Positions 1 to 10,566 are shown, numbered from the stretch's first letter. The stretch: 28,074 bases of DNA from Larix sibirica (GCA_004151065.3 NWUY0304166163.1:1-28074); one strand, 5' to 3'. The notes: generated from the sequence alone by a model not told the origin. A program made the numbers and translations.

Positions 1-542
1 GATATGCAAGTTCAACTATTTCCGAGGTACGAGGGAATACACCGAAGGGTCGTAGATATGAGGGTATTATATGTATAGATCTTTATTAAAGCCAAGTGAA
101 AGTCTCCATCCTTTTCATTCAAATTAGTCCTCTTCCTTTACTAAACTAGCTGGAAAAACTGGGAGATTCCCTTCCATGCAAACAACACAATTATTTGCTC
201 ACGCTCAGCTTTCCTCTTTCTTTTTTAAAGAATGGAGACTATTATTTTCTTTATTTTGGACAAAACCTTAAAAGGCATGCATGGTTGTTCGTTGGTAAAC
301 ACTTAATTAAAAGAGGTCATGTTCAGTAAGAATAAAATCCATTTCTGCACCCAAATAGGGGATTCCAACACTCCTCCTCCCTAAAGATGAGAATTTGTTG
401 TGTACAAAATTAGCTAATGACCAGCTGACTGAGAAACGTTCAGAAAGGGTATAGTTTAGTAACAAGAATATCCATTTGATTGCCCCGATGTACCCGACGA
501 TATGCCACCATCCGACTCAATAAAAACTCGTTTTTATTAATT

Positions 543-571
543 GAACGGGTATGCACGGCTCTCCCTGTGGA
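543..571 (+). repeat. Dispersed repeat, copy A (partner 25129-25162)
   Basis: The sequence runs from GAACGGG through TATGCACGGCT to CTCCCTGTGGA. The partner at 25129-25162 is the same except for two extra G and an extra GCT. Two further matches follow in the same order: CATGGATTCAACGG at 704-717 and 25678-25691, and ATATTGTGTTAT at 808-819 and 25708-25719. Spacing between blocks differs between the loci, so the two copies have diverged by insertion and deletion. Its origin is unknown. Confidence 0.65.
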
Positions 572-956
572 GTAAACCCCTTAGTCCCCTTGGATTCCCC
601 TCCCATTGTATTAGTGGACCTGTGCTCCTCCCTGTGTATTGTCCTGTAGAAATGTGGGTAATCAATAATGAGAATGTGTTTTGAAAATCCCAACCAAACC
701 AACCATGGATTCAACGGGTTGTGTGTTTAGGGAGTAAGGATCACCTATTAAAATGGCAAGTTTCAAAATATATATGCGCGTATCATATGTTAAAACGTAG
801 AGATTAAATATTGTGTTATATTCATTTATTTCTTTCAGGTATTCCATCTTGCCTGGGCCAAACCAGAGCCATATATATGGTCCTCTCTGATGAACCAATC
901 TCCTTTATTTATTTGTGAACCCACTTGCAATTAAGGTCAAATCTCCTTGGGCAGTT

Positions 957-974
957 TGAATGAATGAATGAATC
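957..974 (+). repeat. GAAT tetranucleotide microsatellite
   Basis: About four tandem GAAT/TGAA units in direct orientation. A simple slippage repeat with no coding context. Confidence 0.85.
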
Positions 975-2984
975 TTGCGCGGCATCAGTGGTAGGTATCA
1001 TTCGAATCAGTCGAATGTATTTTGGTCATCAATCGTGATTAGTCATCCCCCTATTCCCATTTTCATTAATGCGAACTATATAAAGGAGGGGCCCCCGCCC
1101 GCTCAGTAGATTCTAGTTCGAGTTTTACCATTAAACCCAACCCAATGATTGGATCCGCTCGCTGAGATAATTTCTCTATTCCCGCATGCCCGATCCCCGC
1201 TGCACTCATTTAGCTAGCAAGAATCTCTTAGGGAATAGAGGGGTTTCTACCAAAGTACGGAAATGGCTAGAGCCCTACTATCTATAGGCGGGTGGATCGG
1301 AAAGGCAAAGTGATGGTGCGACAATACTCAACAGACTCCCCATTCTGGCCCGATTAGCAGTGGGAATTTATTTATCCGTGCAAAGGAATAAATAGTAGAT
1401 ATGAGGGATGCCCAAATCCATTGGATGAACTGCTTGCTTACGGAGATGACCTACTCATTCACACGGATGAAGTTGTAACATGGGAACATAAATCTTGCTC
1501 CACCCATATAGGGTGATGTGATGAAGAAGTTGTGGGAAGAGCTACCGTAATATCATGAGGAGCAAGGGGTTTATACCCATAAACCTAAAATGGAGGGTGT
1601 TCTTTAGAAACATGAATAGCTCTATTAGAACTATGCTCCAACACATGAAGATAAGTGCCCCAATACCTTTTATTTGCGAGTGGAAAGCATGAACAAAAGA
1701 ATTATTGACTATAGTCGGTTGGAGACAATACATAGAAAAAATGATCTAACTCCTTGTACCTGTAGACTAGCAGCCGCAACTATAGTTGTTGATATTTATT
1801 CGGAGCCAGCCAGATGTATCAAAATAAGAAGCCTCTTTAGACCAGATGTTAGGATTTATCGCTATTAAGATAGAGTGCCTCGAACCATAACAATTATAGA
1901 AGCGTAATAAGTTTCCGCTCTTCAGTTCTTCGTGCTCTACCACTTTGGGCTCTAATAAAAAAGAAATGTCCCCTATAAATAGAAGGGGTCCCCTACTTAC
2001 TCGGTTTCTCGGATGTGAGCTCAATAAATTGCTTAGGGTATATTTTGTATGTTTATAGGAAGTCAAAATTACTGGTTTCATGTTGCTAACGACCTTATAT
2101 GTTATCTAGCCAGGTTCCAACATGCTTGTCTCCAATCACACATAAGGCAAGAGTGGGCTCGCCATTATCATTGCTCCCCATCTTGTGGGGGTTGTAATCG
2201 ACTAGGGTGCAGACCCTTAAAAGGCGTTTTATCTGGATACTGCTCAATCTACATGGCCGCATTCTAACCCTCACCAATTTTTATACTTCTAATGATTAAA
2301 GCAAAAGAGCGACAGAGTAGCGCTGGCTAGCAAATGAACTGTCGAACGCTTTTATTTGGGGATTTCAATATGGTTGAACACCAATAAAATAAAGAGGGTA
2401 TCCTGCCAACCAGAGTCCCGCGTGGGGATAAAGAGGCTTGGTTTTCCCCTCAAAGTCAAACATGGGTTGTATGACCCCACCTGAGCTCGGAGTTATGACT
2501 CTACAAAGCTCTGGTTCACTTGGAATAATTTATGTTAAGAGCAGGGAAGAATATTACAAAGGCTTGACCGAGCCATGTTGTTGGAGCATAATTCCTTCTA
2601 CTTTGATGCCCCTAACAGTCGGTTGATACACGTGGTTAGCACGGTCACTCTCTCAGACCACTAGCCAATATGTTTTATATATCATGGGGAGCACACAAAA
2701 TACGTATGCAAAGAACCAGATACATTATGAAGAACTCTCACCTGCAGAGCCCGGGTTGCATTTGCTTGTATCAAAACAAATTGGAATCTTATTCTTTGGC
2801 TTCACGGCGAGGAGGGTTGGGTTGCATGGTGGGTTGAAGCCATTTCCTATAATGTGGTGTTTATGATAGGATATGGGCGGCAATTTGCTGCGATCCGCCG
2901 TAACTGCAACAGGGTTGTGCATAAATAATATGAATAGGTCTCCCAGGAACTGCTGTATAATCTCTTTAACCGCCCACAGGCAAG

Positions 2985-3745
2985 CGAGGGCAACCAAGCT
3001 GCGCCACTTGTTGTGAGTTGGAAGAGCAACGTATAGCCCTGGGGACACCAGATAAAAGCTAGGTTGCACTGGCTACGAACTGGAGACCGGCCTATGAAGG
3101 CTTTTTTTTAGCCCTGGCCATTAAGGAAGTTGGAGAGTAGCGAACACCCCTCAATGTGGGGAAAGGCATTTCACAAAGCAGGAGGTAATTTCACGTAAGT
3201 TTGTTGCCCACTACAAGATTGGGTTTTCCAAGCCCAAGACTATACGAAAAACAGAAAGTGCACCATGCAGAAAGGTTTGGACGTAATTCCCATCAAAGTT
3301 TCCGAGGAACAGAACTGATAAAATTACCTGTGATCATACCCTCACCTTGGATGAATTGACAGCTACCCTCAAAGAGATGTCGGATGAAAAAGTGCCTGGT
3401 ATTAATGGCTTCCCATGTGAGTTCTACAAGGCCACGTGGGCATTTGTCAGGCCATACCTTTAACAGGTAAACAAAGAAGCCTTGAGCAAACAATCCTTGG
3501 AAGCCAATATCAACCAGGTTTGAATCTAATGCATCCCCAAAGGGGGTTACCTAAGTTAATTACTAACTAGCGGTCGATTACCCTTTTCAATATCTCTTAC
3601 AAGATCCTTGCCAAAGCAAGCCCTGGCCTTGCGGCTAAAGCACATCTTGCCAAAGCTTGTGCGGCCGGAGGACAAAGGGTTCATACGGGGGCGCCTCATT
3701 CTGGACAATTTGATTTTCATCTTGGAAGGTAAGGATAAAAGCCTA
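2985..3745 (+). pseudogene. Decayed LINE (non-LTR retrotransposon) reverse transcriptase, 5' part of RT
   Basis: Read on the plus strand in shifting frames this is the linker and first RT blocks of a plant LINE ORF2. At 3052-3112 the frame reads IKARLHWLRTGDRPMKAFF, the usual (K/R)xRxxWLxxGDxNTKFF motif. At 3340-3460 it reads DELTATLKEMSDEKVPGING, then FPCEFYKATW, matching the RT block with GKAPGPDGFPxEFYK. At 3580-3730 come ISYKILAKA and, after frameshifts, pieces matching the IRGR-LILDNLIFILEG block. Stops follow VRPYL and interrupt the next block, and at least two frameshifts are needed, so it cannot encode a working enzyme. The catalytic YADD block is missing. The homology ends near 3745. 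This is a nuclear-type element; it may have reached the organelle inside transferred nuclear DNA (inference). Confidence 0.85.
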
Positions 3746-4379
3746 ACGATCACTCACTGACAGGCAAAGGAGCAAAGACAGAGGAATTCAACGATTAAGA
3801 TGCGACATAGCAGACCTCCGTACAACACCTCCTCTACTGATTGGTTAGGGCTTAAAAAGTGTCTGAAGGGTGGCTCTACTGAAATGGGACATGAAAATAT
3901 CACAACACGTAAGTAGGAGGTCTCTATAGCTCGGGCAAGAACTAAAGAATCACACGGAATCGATCGTCTTCCTTAGCTGCAGCTGAACCTATTACAAGAA
4001 CCCAGCACAGCAAGTTAAAACCATCCAGGCAGCCCAATAAAAGTGAAAAACTGCTGGCACACCACCGATATATCCTCCAATCCCCTAGTCCCAATTAAGA
4101 TGTCAATTTGGAGAACTTGAGGCTCGAAAGTAGTAAAGGTCATTTCTTTTGTAGCCCCATCGTAAGTTGAAATAATTCTGGGTTGGGCTATGGAATCTGC
4201 TGGTTTCAAATTCATAAGGGCATCTTTTATATAAAACCCATCTACCTTGGTATCCAAACAGAATTATTTCCTTTTTCTTTTTCACTTCTCCTTCTTAATT
4301 GTGTGTGAATGTATTTAGGGCAGGTTAGCAGAGATAAGAGCAAATTTTGAATCCTCCCCTACCACTCGTTTAAGTGAGG

Positions 4380-6060
4380 TGCACAACTTCCTTGTCAAGT
4401 ATTCATCCTCCAAAATATTCTAAAATAATCGGAACTAGTTCCACACTGGTTCTGCTGAGCTACTTGGACCTCCTGCCAATGTGATCTTTCCGTAACTACC
4501 TGCCAGGTATGCATATTCCTAGGCATGCACTGCAGGCTTCCATACAACTTCCTAGATCTCAGGTACAGACATACTCTTAAGCATTTCAATAGCATCCCTA
4601 AATAATAATTTCTATTGCACAGCATCAAACTTAGGAGCACTCGGGCCAACTTTATTGAGACTAATAGGGTCTAAATTACTGGTATCTGCCCCGGCCTAAG
4701 TACCCCCTCTAGTTACAGCATTAATAGAGGGTCCCACTTCCTAAATATTCAGCCTAGGCTTTTAGTTCACCAAATTTTAAGCCTTGGTGCCTGGCAAAGC
4801 TTCCCACTTATCAATCAGGTCTAGGAAATCTTCAATAGCATGACCAGTAGCCCTACAATGATTACATAAAGGTCATCCATGCAGTGGGCAATCACGAGCA
4901 ATGTGTCCCACTTCATTACAATTATAGCATCTGATGGGGCCAGTCCTTCCACCATACCTACCTCCTATGTACCCTTCTCCGTTACACCGGCCTCTGCCAC
5001 TTTGGGGTTGTGCATTATCCACCACTCTAAAATAAGTTCTCTCCATTCTTTCTGCCAGATCTTCCAAAGCTCTGCATTTATTGTACTATGTATACTGGTA
5101 CCGCAAAACTCACAATGCACAGTGTTTCAAACTGATGATGAATACTTCTGCAAAATAGTATAGTGCTGCAGAGGGTTACCATATGTATGGAAAATAGAAA
5201 AAGAATCTCTTGAATGGACATTATTAAATGGGGCCAGATTCTTAAAGGGTGCAGCATTATTAAAAGGTGTTGTAGAAGCTACTTGTGCAACTCCACCCGA
5301 AGGTATCCCTTGGAAGGGACCAACTGGTGGATCCTATGCAATTCCTCCTCGAATCAGGGGGCACTCATTTGCATTGTGTCCCTCTATTTTACAACATGTG
5401 CACCAAACCTACTCTCATCCCACTTTGGATTTGGTGAACTCTTGGATCTGCTCGGTAAATGCTGCAATCTGTGTCTGGAATTGGTTCAGTTCTGGAACTG
5501 CTCCAGTCGCCGCAACTCTAGTATTCCTCAGGTACCCTGCCATTGATTCGATCTGCATGGTCTACTCCAGTGCCTCCCTAAGAGTGCTTATATTCCACAA
5601 CATAAATAGGATTTTGGTCAGAGGGAGCAGCCCACCAATGAACCACTTATTATGCTGGGTATTCTGGATCCAAAAAGTGAGCCTTTTCATAACATATATA
5701 AATCTCTAGGAATACTCCCGTGTTGTTTATCCTACCACCTATCTAATCTCTTTTCACTCTGCAATACTTTGTTGTTCCGACTTGGGTTACTGGATTTCTG
5801 TCATAAACTGTCGTTTCACTTCATCTAGGGTTGGATTCACTCCACCTTGTGGGCAATGTACAAATTGAATATACCATTGTAATGCTCTTCCTTGCAAGGT
5901 TGTATTAAATTATACTAACGTATTAGCATCAGTAGTTTCTTTGTCTCTTCATATGGCTTCACAAAGGAACCAATGTTTTTTGGTATCCTCTTCACCTAAG
6001 CCTAATAACTTGGGTAATCTTTAAGTATATCCTTCCTGTGTTCCTGCCATGGTGCTAGGG
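4380..6060 (-). pseudogene. Decayed Ty3/gypsy-like retrotransposon gag
   Basis: On the minus strand, from about 6050 downward, fragments of a retrotransposon capsid (gag) protein are readable. Near 5990-5940 is KKHWFLCEAI, followed by DANTLV and TTLQGRALQWYIQFV near 5930-5860, then EVKRQFMTEIQ and KEIR near 5820-5740. Two retroviral-type zinc knuckles follow: CTCCKIEGHNANEC at about 5362-5405 and CYNCNEVGHIARDC at 4888-4929, both CX2CX4HX4C. A third partial knuckle-like piece, CRATGHAIEDFLDLIDKW, lies at about 4810-4860. Several stops in the capsid part look like C-to-T changes of Gln or Trp codons, so the element is dead. No integrase or RT is seen downstream in its direction. The flanking sequence to about 4015 (-) may be more of the same element, but I cannot name it. 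Confidence 0.8.
4888..4929 (-). other. Zinc knuckle (CCHC) of the gag relic
   Basis: Fourteen codons with Cys, Cys, His and Cys in exact CX2CX4HX4C spacing, within an open stretch of 64 codons (4873-5067). The stretch just before it is rich in Gly and Arg, as usual for a nucleocapsid basic linker. The last residues before the stop are RDCPLHG. Confidence 0.85.
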
Positions 6061-6256
6061 GAAAGTCCAACTATAATGAACCCTCTAGGTCCTGGTTGCG
6101 CTACAAAACTCTAGTTTGAAACTGGGGTGAACTATGACCTCCTTGATTAACTCCAGAATGTGCTCCACTACTACCACTATTCTGACTACTACCACCACCT
6201 AATCCCAACTGTTGATTACTTAAAGGAAAATGAAAATCAATAGGATTTACGAAAGG

Positions 6257-6281
6257 CTTGCTTGACCAAAGGGAGGGCAAG
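6257..6281 (+). repeat. 25-nt hairpin repeat, copy 1
   Basis: CTTGCTTGACCAAAGGGAG followed by GGCAAG. The ends CTTGC and GCAAG pair, leaving a loop containing TTGACCAAAGGGAGG. Near-identical copies are at 14757-14781 and 23063-23088, all on the plus strand. Confidence 0.75.
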
Positions 6282-8018
6282 GGTTAGTACCTTATTGAAA
6301 AACAACGGCTGGAATGTGGCTGGGGCTGGGACGGCTCGGCTACTGTTAGGTAATACTTCGTCAATCTGGGGGGTTTATCTATCTTAAAATAGTTTATATA
6401 CATCTGCGAGCACCTCTTCGGTTGGTATATAACTTTCTGTCTCGGTATTCTCTGGTTATACTGATTCAGGCTGTACCGCAACTCCTCTAAAGGGCAGCTA
6501 TACCCCATCGGTCTGGATTCCCGCATCCATCTGTAACCCTATCCAGGTTGGTACTTAAAACCCTACAAACTCTCCTTCATTATTATTTACTATCCTTTAA
6601 CTATCTTCCATAAGTGGACTTCTCTCCCTTAACTATGAACTAGCCAGCTCTCCTTGTCTTTTAAGCTTCCACAAATCCAGTAGCTTATCTTCATTATTCC
6701 CTTTACTGTCGATCTCCTTCCACAACTGCTCACTCCTCTTCTTTACCATGTTCATCTGATTGATCCACCATCGGTCCGTGATCACTGCCCTCCTAAAAAC
6801 TCATTTATACCTTGCGTGATTTTTATCTCTCCCCATCCTGCTGCATTCCCTAACTTTCAAGTCTTACCAGCACCATTCCAGCCACCCCCCAGCGCAGGGT
6901 TTATACTCGGCCATTTTAGCGGGTTAAAAAGGCAGCATACCCTCTTTGACTAGCAGCATCATAATCCAAAGAGGGATTTCTTTTATAAGTCTTCTGCGTG
7001 CTCCCTTTTTTTCACTCCTCTTCTACCTTCAAGAAGGACTGACAGGCCTCTCCAAAAAACTCTACTATATATCCTTTACGGTGGTATTCACCCAGAAATT
7101 GACTGCACGGGTCAACTGGAGTGTCTATCTGCTAGAGTGCAACTAGGTTTTTTATATTATAGTATACCACTATTCTCTTTATTTCGTCATACTCTGGTGC
7201 TTCTTCCAGTCTTTTTAACCATTAATACAAACTCACTGGGAACTAACACCGAAATACTTCATAGTCATCTCTACTAGAATGGCCTGACAAAACTATCTCT
7301 CTACACCGCTCATATTTCCATCCGCGCAACTATGTTTCCTACGTTATAAAAAACTCAAAATTGTTCTCGAATAAATCTTGAATCTTCGACTTAAAGAACC
7401 ACACTTTAATCCTACAAGTATCCCTCTTTTATAGCACGGTCCCGGCAATGGAACCATTTGTTGGCTTAAACTGGAAACAAGGGTTCTCGTAGGTGTCCAA
7501 CAAAGGGAATCTGCTGTATTCTAGTGTGCTAGCATATTCAATCCCCATGAGGGGAAGGTATAACCCAAAGCACTGCCGAGACTAAAAGGTAAGGAGGGAA
7601 GTTGCGGAATGAGAGAACACACATTTTTCTCTTACTACTCATTTATAACCATAAATAGAACACCATAGCGTAGCTTTTAGATTATGAAGATCATAAGCAG
7701 AGACAATACAGAATGCATCTATACTAATAAAGAGATAAACAACAGCATCATCACATCATTCACATACCATTGTAGTACACACAATAGAAGAACAGGGGGT
7801 ATTCATTATCCAACACAACTCCACAGTCCATTACAATACCATACCCGCAACAGGAATTAATGCAGGCAGCTCACCACATTAAAAAAATAGAAAACCTTTA
7901 CAACCACTAGCAATCATAAAACTAATAATTAGAACATGTAACCTTTTACCCGTAGCCTTTGAGGACTACTTATACAAAACATAGTGGTTATCTTTTATAA
8001 TTGAAATGACCTAACTAA

Positions 8019-8073
8019 CCTAGTCGGCTAATTAATTACAAAGCATTACATTTACAACTATTGACCGACTAGG
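8019..8073. repeat. 9-bp inverted repeat
   Basis: CCTAGTCGG at 8019-8027 is the exact reverse complement of CCGACTAGG at 8065-8073, with 37 bp between. It is A/T-rich between the arms. It could be the end of a small element or a processing hairpin; no further evidence. Confidence 0.5.
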
Positions 8074-8594
8074 CTGCAAAAGCGGGTACTTCCTCCTTTT
8101 TATGCCCAGCTATCCCGAGGTTTCATGTGGCGCACTGTCTTTTCCTTCCACTTTCCTCGCGTAGCAATTCCAAAAATATTGGGGCCAACCAACAATGAGA
8201 TAGAATCTTGGATCCATTTTTATAAAAGTTTGGCTTTATATGTACGAGGGTTATCTGGAGGGGGGGGGTATTATTGGGCCATAGAATCCTAATCGGAGCT
8301 CTCTTCTGATCATCAGACATGCTACAATACCTGTTTATTTTAATATAAAGGGATAATGCAGTTGTGTCGAGATGGGTTTCAAGCATGGCAGAGAGGGGCG
8401 GTAATGTTTCAAATTACTTGGGTGCGGTCTACAGACATGACTGAGGAAGTTGCAAGGTCATTGTTCTCGGTGCACGGGATTACAAATTTCATAAAGGGAT
8501 AAGCCTCGAGGGCGATATATTGGGCGAGGTCTTTTTAAAAGAAAGAACTTAAGACCCCTAAAAGGGGCGAGGAACGGAGTCGCGAAACCGCATC

Positions 8595-8825
8595 GGGGAA
8601 GGTAAACACCAAGATTTATGATGATGATGGCCTTTCTGCATCTGGCTTCACTGATAAAGATAAGACATATATATTGCAAGGAAAAGCAGTAGTTGCCAAA
8701 AACCCATGTCTTCATCCGGGTGACATCAGATTTTTTCATGCTGTCAATATTCCTGGACTTGATCATGAATATATGATTGACTGCTCATTTTTAACACAAA
8801 ATGGAGAAAGGACCCTTCACTTGTC
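8595..8825 (+). pseudogene. Fragment of plant RNA-dependent RNA polymerase (RDR) gene
   Basis: The plus frame across 8641-8820 reads GFTDKDKTYILQGKAVVAKN, then PCLHPGDIRFFHAVNIPGLD and MIDCSFLTQNGER. The motif VVAKNPCLHPGDIR, followed by an acidic and hydrophobic stretch and DC, is highly specific to the eukaryotic cellular RDR family that makes double-stranded RNA in silencing. In family members the catalytic DLDGD box comes soon after this point; here the similarity stops at about 8825 and the frame continues into unrelated sequence (ending 8982). So only about 60-75 codons of one conserved exon remain, with no catalytic box. It is best read as nuclear DNA captured by the mitochondrion. This is a plant gene fragment, not a virus polymerase; which RDR clade is uncertain. 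Confidence 0.8.
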
Positions 8826-10400
8826 GACCCCTTCGTTTGAAGGGCGAGCAGAGGAGCAGAAGCTAGCAGAACAACCGGGTTTACTCGAGGGCAAGTCAAC
8901 AGGTGTGGTCGGGGCTTGTTGGCCCCTTTATTTTGATGGTCGCGAAGCAGGCCAAGTGGACACCCTCAACATCGTCGAATAGAACCTTAGAACCAGTGTG
9001 CAGCAACGACAAAGTAAACTACATAAGTGGCGGAGTTAAATGCATGCGTGGCGGAGTGAAATGTGGGAGTATAGGAGCTGCAGGTTTGTCAGCCAAAGGA
9101 GGCTATGGGTGGCAGGAGTTAAATGAACGCACTCATTAGCCGTCTAGAGTAGCGAGTTATTTTAAGATAAACCCCCAGGTTCTTGGAATGTAAACCCGAC
9201 ATTGTCTTTTTTCTAAATAACCCGTGGGACTTTTGGTAAAGGGTTGGATAGTTGAGGAGAGTTCGTTAGTTGGTTAGCTGATGGGTGGGGGTTTTAGGCC
9301 ATTCTACGCAGGATCTATGCCCACTAATAGCTATTCAGTTATGACTTCCCTGTCCACACCCCGAATACAGGTTTAACCCTAAGGTACCTGTACCTTCGTT
9401 CGCCCCGCGAATTACTAGGACCCCACCTCCATATTGGATACCGTTACATAGACGGTGGGCGCCTCTGAACAATTGTTGAACGTCAAACAGCTTTTAGTGA
9501 TGTGTCGGTTCAGCTGCAGACAGGTCACACGGGAAACTCCTTGTTTACCTCGTATATCCAACAACACCTGCGGCTTTTCCTTCCTACACCGGCCATAACC
9601 AATCGTCATGGCAGATGGGCTAGTGTCCCCAGTTGCTCAAGGACAACCCTCCCACCTGATCCACGAAGACTGCTCGACTGCTACAATTAAGGACAGCCAG
9701 TTTACTACGTCCGACGCTTGCCAGGTTCAATGATAGGTGTAGCAATAAACCTCTCTATACTTTGTCATTTTCCTCCTAACATCAATCCACCGACAAGCAC
9801 GAACTAGGTATAACCTTCTCCGATCACTCATAGTATGCTGTAACGGAGGTGAGATCAAGTGGTTTGGTGCTCATTCAGTTACTACACGCTAATCCGCGCG
9901 CCTTTATACACTACCAACAACAAGCATGATAAGTGAAATAGTGGAGGGATCACTTTCACTTGGTCTACCCAACTTATTTCAGTCAGCGCTAGAAGTAACA
10001 ACTTTGAGGAAGGGCAACAAGCAAGGGAGGGGCATTGCATTTAAGGGGGGGAGGTTACATTTGAGGGAGGGTTTTAATGCAGTCAGGACCGGGGCGTTGC
10101 ATGTGCTCAGGAAGGGCCTATAAAATTGCTAGTTCGTGTACCTGTTCCTTTTATTTCTCTGCGCGTAAAAAGCCAGTAAGTAAGTAAAGAGTCCTTGCAT
10201 TATTACATATATATACAACATGACTTTATTTCAACGATCCCATAAGCGTAATGAAATATATAAATAATTCCTGGAAGACAACTCACACCGAATCTAGTGT
10301 TATTATTAGGTTGGGGGGCGCCTGGCTGGCCGTGCGATTGGTAATGGCACAACCGGGGAGGGGAGCATTAGCTTTTTGGGTGAGACAAGGTTACGCGCTC
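8826..10400. other. Spacer upstream of ccmFN, with G-rich direct repeats
   Basis: No recognisable gene. Two short repeat clusters are visible: GTGGCGGAGTTAAATG and GTGGCGGAGTGAAATG near 9030-9062, and a G-rich series near 10020-10080 where GCATTTAAGG, TTACATTTGAGG and GGAGGG recur. A CATAAGCGTA at 10241-10250, downstream of an AT-rich stretch, loosely resembles the plant mitochondrial CRTA promoter core and is the only promoter candidate I can offer for ccmFN. Confidence 0.45.
10241..10250 (+). promoter_or_regulatory. Weak CRTA-type promoter candidate for ccmFN
   Basis: CATAAGCGTA contains a CATA core about 320 nt before the ccmFN start and is surrounded by AT-rich sequence. Plant mitochondrial promoters often carry CRTA followed by purines; here the match beyond the core is poor. 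Position and orientation fit, but such short matches occur by chance. Confidence 0.15.
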
Positions 10401-10403
10401 GCC

Positions 10404-10495
10404 AGAGGTAGCGCAGGGTACAGAGCCGAGGGGGGGGGCACTCGCGGGCGGGGGTGCATTTGTGGGGGGCCATAGGTCCGAATCCCGTCACCTCA
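10404..10495 (+). pseudogene. trnP: trnP-UGG remnant interrupted by a G-run block (tRNA-like element)
   Basis: The ends match plant mitochondrial tRNA-Pro(UGG) as I remember it. The 5' part, AGAGGT-AGCGCAG (10404-10416), is the acceptor strand and start of the D arm. GGTACAGAG (10417-10425) is the 3' side of the anticodon arm. From 10467 on, GGCCATAGG, the T loop and CACCTCA give the variable region, T arm and 3' acceptor strand. The rest of the D arm and the UGG anticodon are deleted, and a roughly 40-nt G-run insert sits between 10425 and 10466. GAGGT (10405-10409) still pairs with ACCTC (10490-10494). The T stem is ATAGG/CCCGT with loop TCCGAAT. Two C residues (10478 and 10486) stand where the normal gene has T. 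It cannot make a tRNA-Pro, but the T arm plus acceptor could still be seen by tRNA-processing enzymes. Confidence 0.75.
10430..10469 (+). other. G-quadruplex-capable run inside the trnP remnant
   Basis: Runs of nine G (10430-10438), three G (10446-10448), five G (10450-10454) and six G (10464-10469) lie within 40 nt, satisfying the usual four-run pattern with one longer loop. The surrounding 10300-10400 is also G-rich. The last G residues overlap the trnP match. Confidence 0.7.
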
Positions 10496-10502
10496 ATTGT
10501 GA

Positions 10503-10532
10503 ATCATCCTGTGGTGACCCACAGAGGATGAT
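10503..10532 (+). promoter_or_regulatory. Strong hairpin in the ccmFN leader
   Basis: ATCATCCT (10503-10510) pairs exactly with AGGATGAT (10525-10532) and GTGG (10511-10514) with CCAC (10519-10522), leaving a TGAC loop and an AG bulge: 12 base pairs. It starts 8 nt after the trnP remnant and ends 34 nt before the ccmFN ATG. Two in-frame ATGs (10528 and 10531) are partly buried in the stem. Candidate RNA-stability or translation element; function inferred from position only. Confidence 0.65.
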
Positions 10533-10566
10533 GGTAATAACAACGAAATTGGGGAACACGGACGGA

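Larger units (their letters stand above)
1..2984. other. Spacer without recognisable gene
   Basis: No reading frame here resembles a known mitochondrial, plastid or transposon protein; all frames are short (about 115 codons or less) and broken. Visible structure: a GAAT microsatellite near 957-974, a GC palindrome (GGGGCCCC) just after a TATATAAAG at 1077-1085, a TATAAATAG at 1974-1982 inside a small CCCCT/AGGGG hairpin, and near 543-571, 704-717 and 808-819 three short blocks that recur in the same order at about 25.1-25.7 kb. The TATA-like strings mean nothing for mitochondrial transcription and may be chance or relics of nuclear DNA. Confidence 0.6.
6061..8594. other. Spacer, possibly with upstream or LTR parts of the gag element
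   Basis: No known gene. Since the gag relic reads leftward, its leader and any LTR should lie here. The A-rich part 7600-8080 could be that, but I could not define LTR ends, a primer-binding site or a paired LTR. A 9-bp inverted repeat (8019-8027 and 8065-8073) and a run of nine G near 8261 are present. Open frames at 6284-6526 (-), 6946-7146 (+) and 8123-8386 (-) have no recognisable motif. Confidence 0.5.

Noticed and set aside
1425-1475. LLAYGDDLLIHTDE on the plus strand, like a reverse transcriptase or RNA polymerase catalytic box
   Set aside because: The surrounding sequence lacks any other motif of LINE, gypsy, copia, mitovirus or maturase enzymes, and stops follow quickly. A four-residue match is not enough.
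1077-1982. TATATAAAG and TATAAATAG nuclear-type TATA boxes
   Set aside because: Short A/T motifs expected by chance in this composition, with no gene downstream.
2430-2560. Possible copia RT stretch (LYxxxxARSYD)
   Set aside because: Only a few residues fit, a stop falls inside, and no other pol motif is nearby.
10462-10566. N-terminal extension of the ccmFN frame from ATG 10462
   Set aside because: Overlaps the trnP remnant and hairpin and has no similarity to CcmFN.
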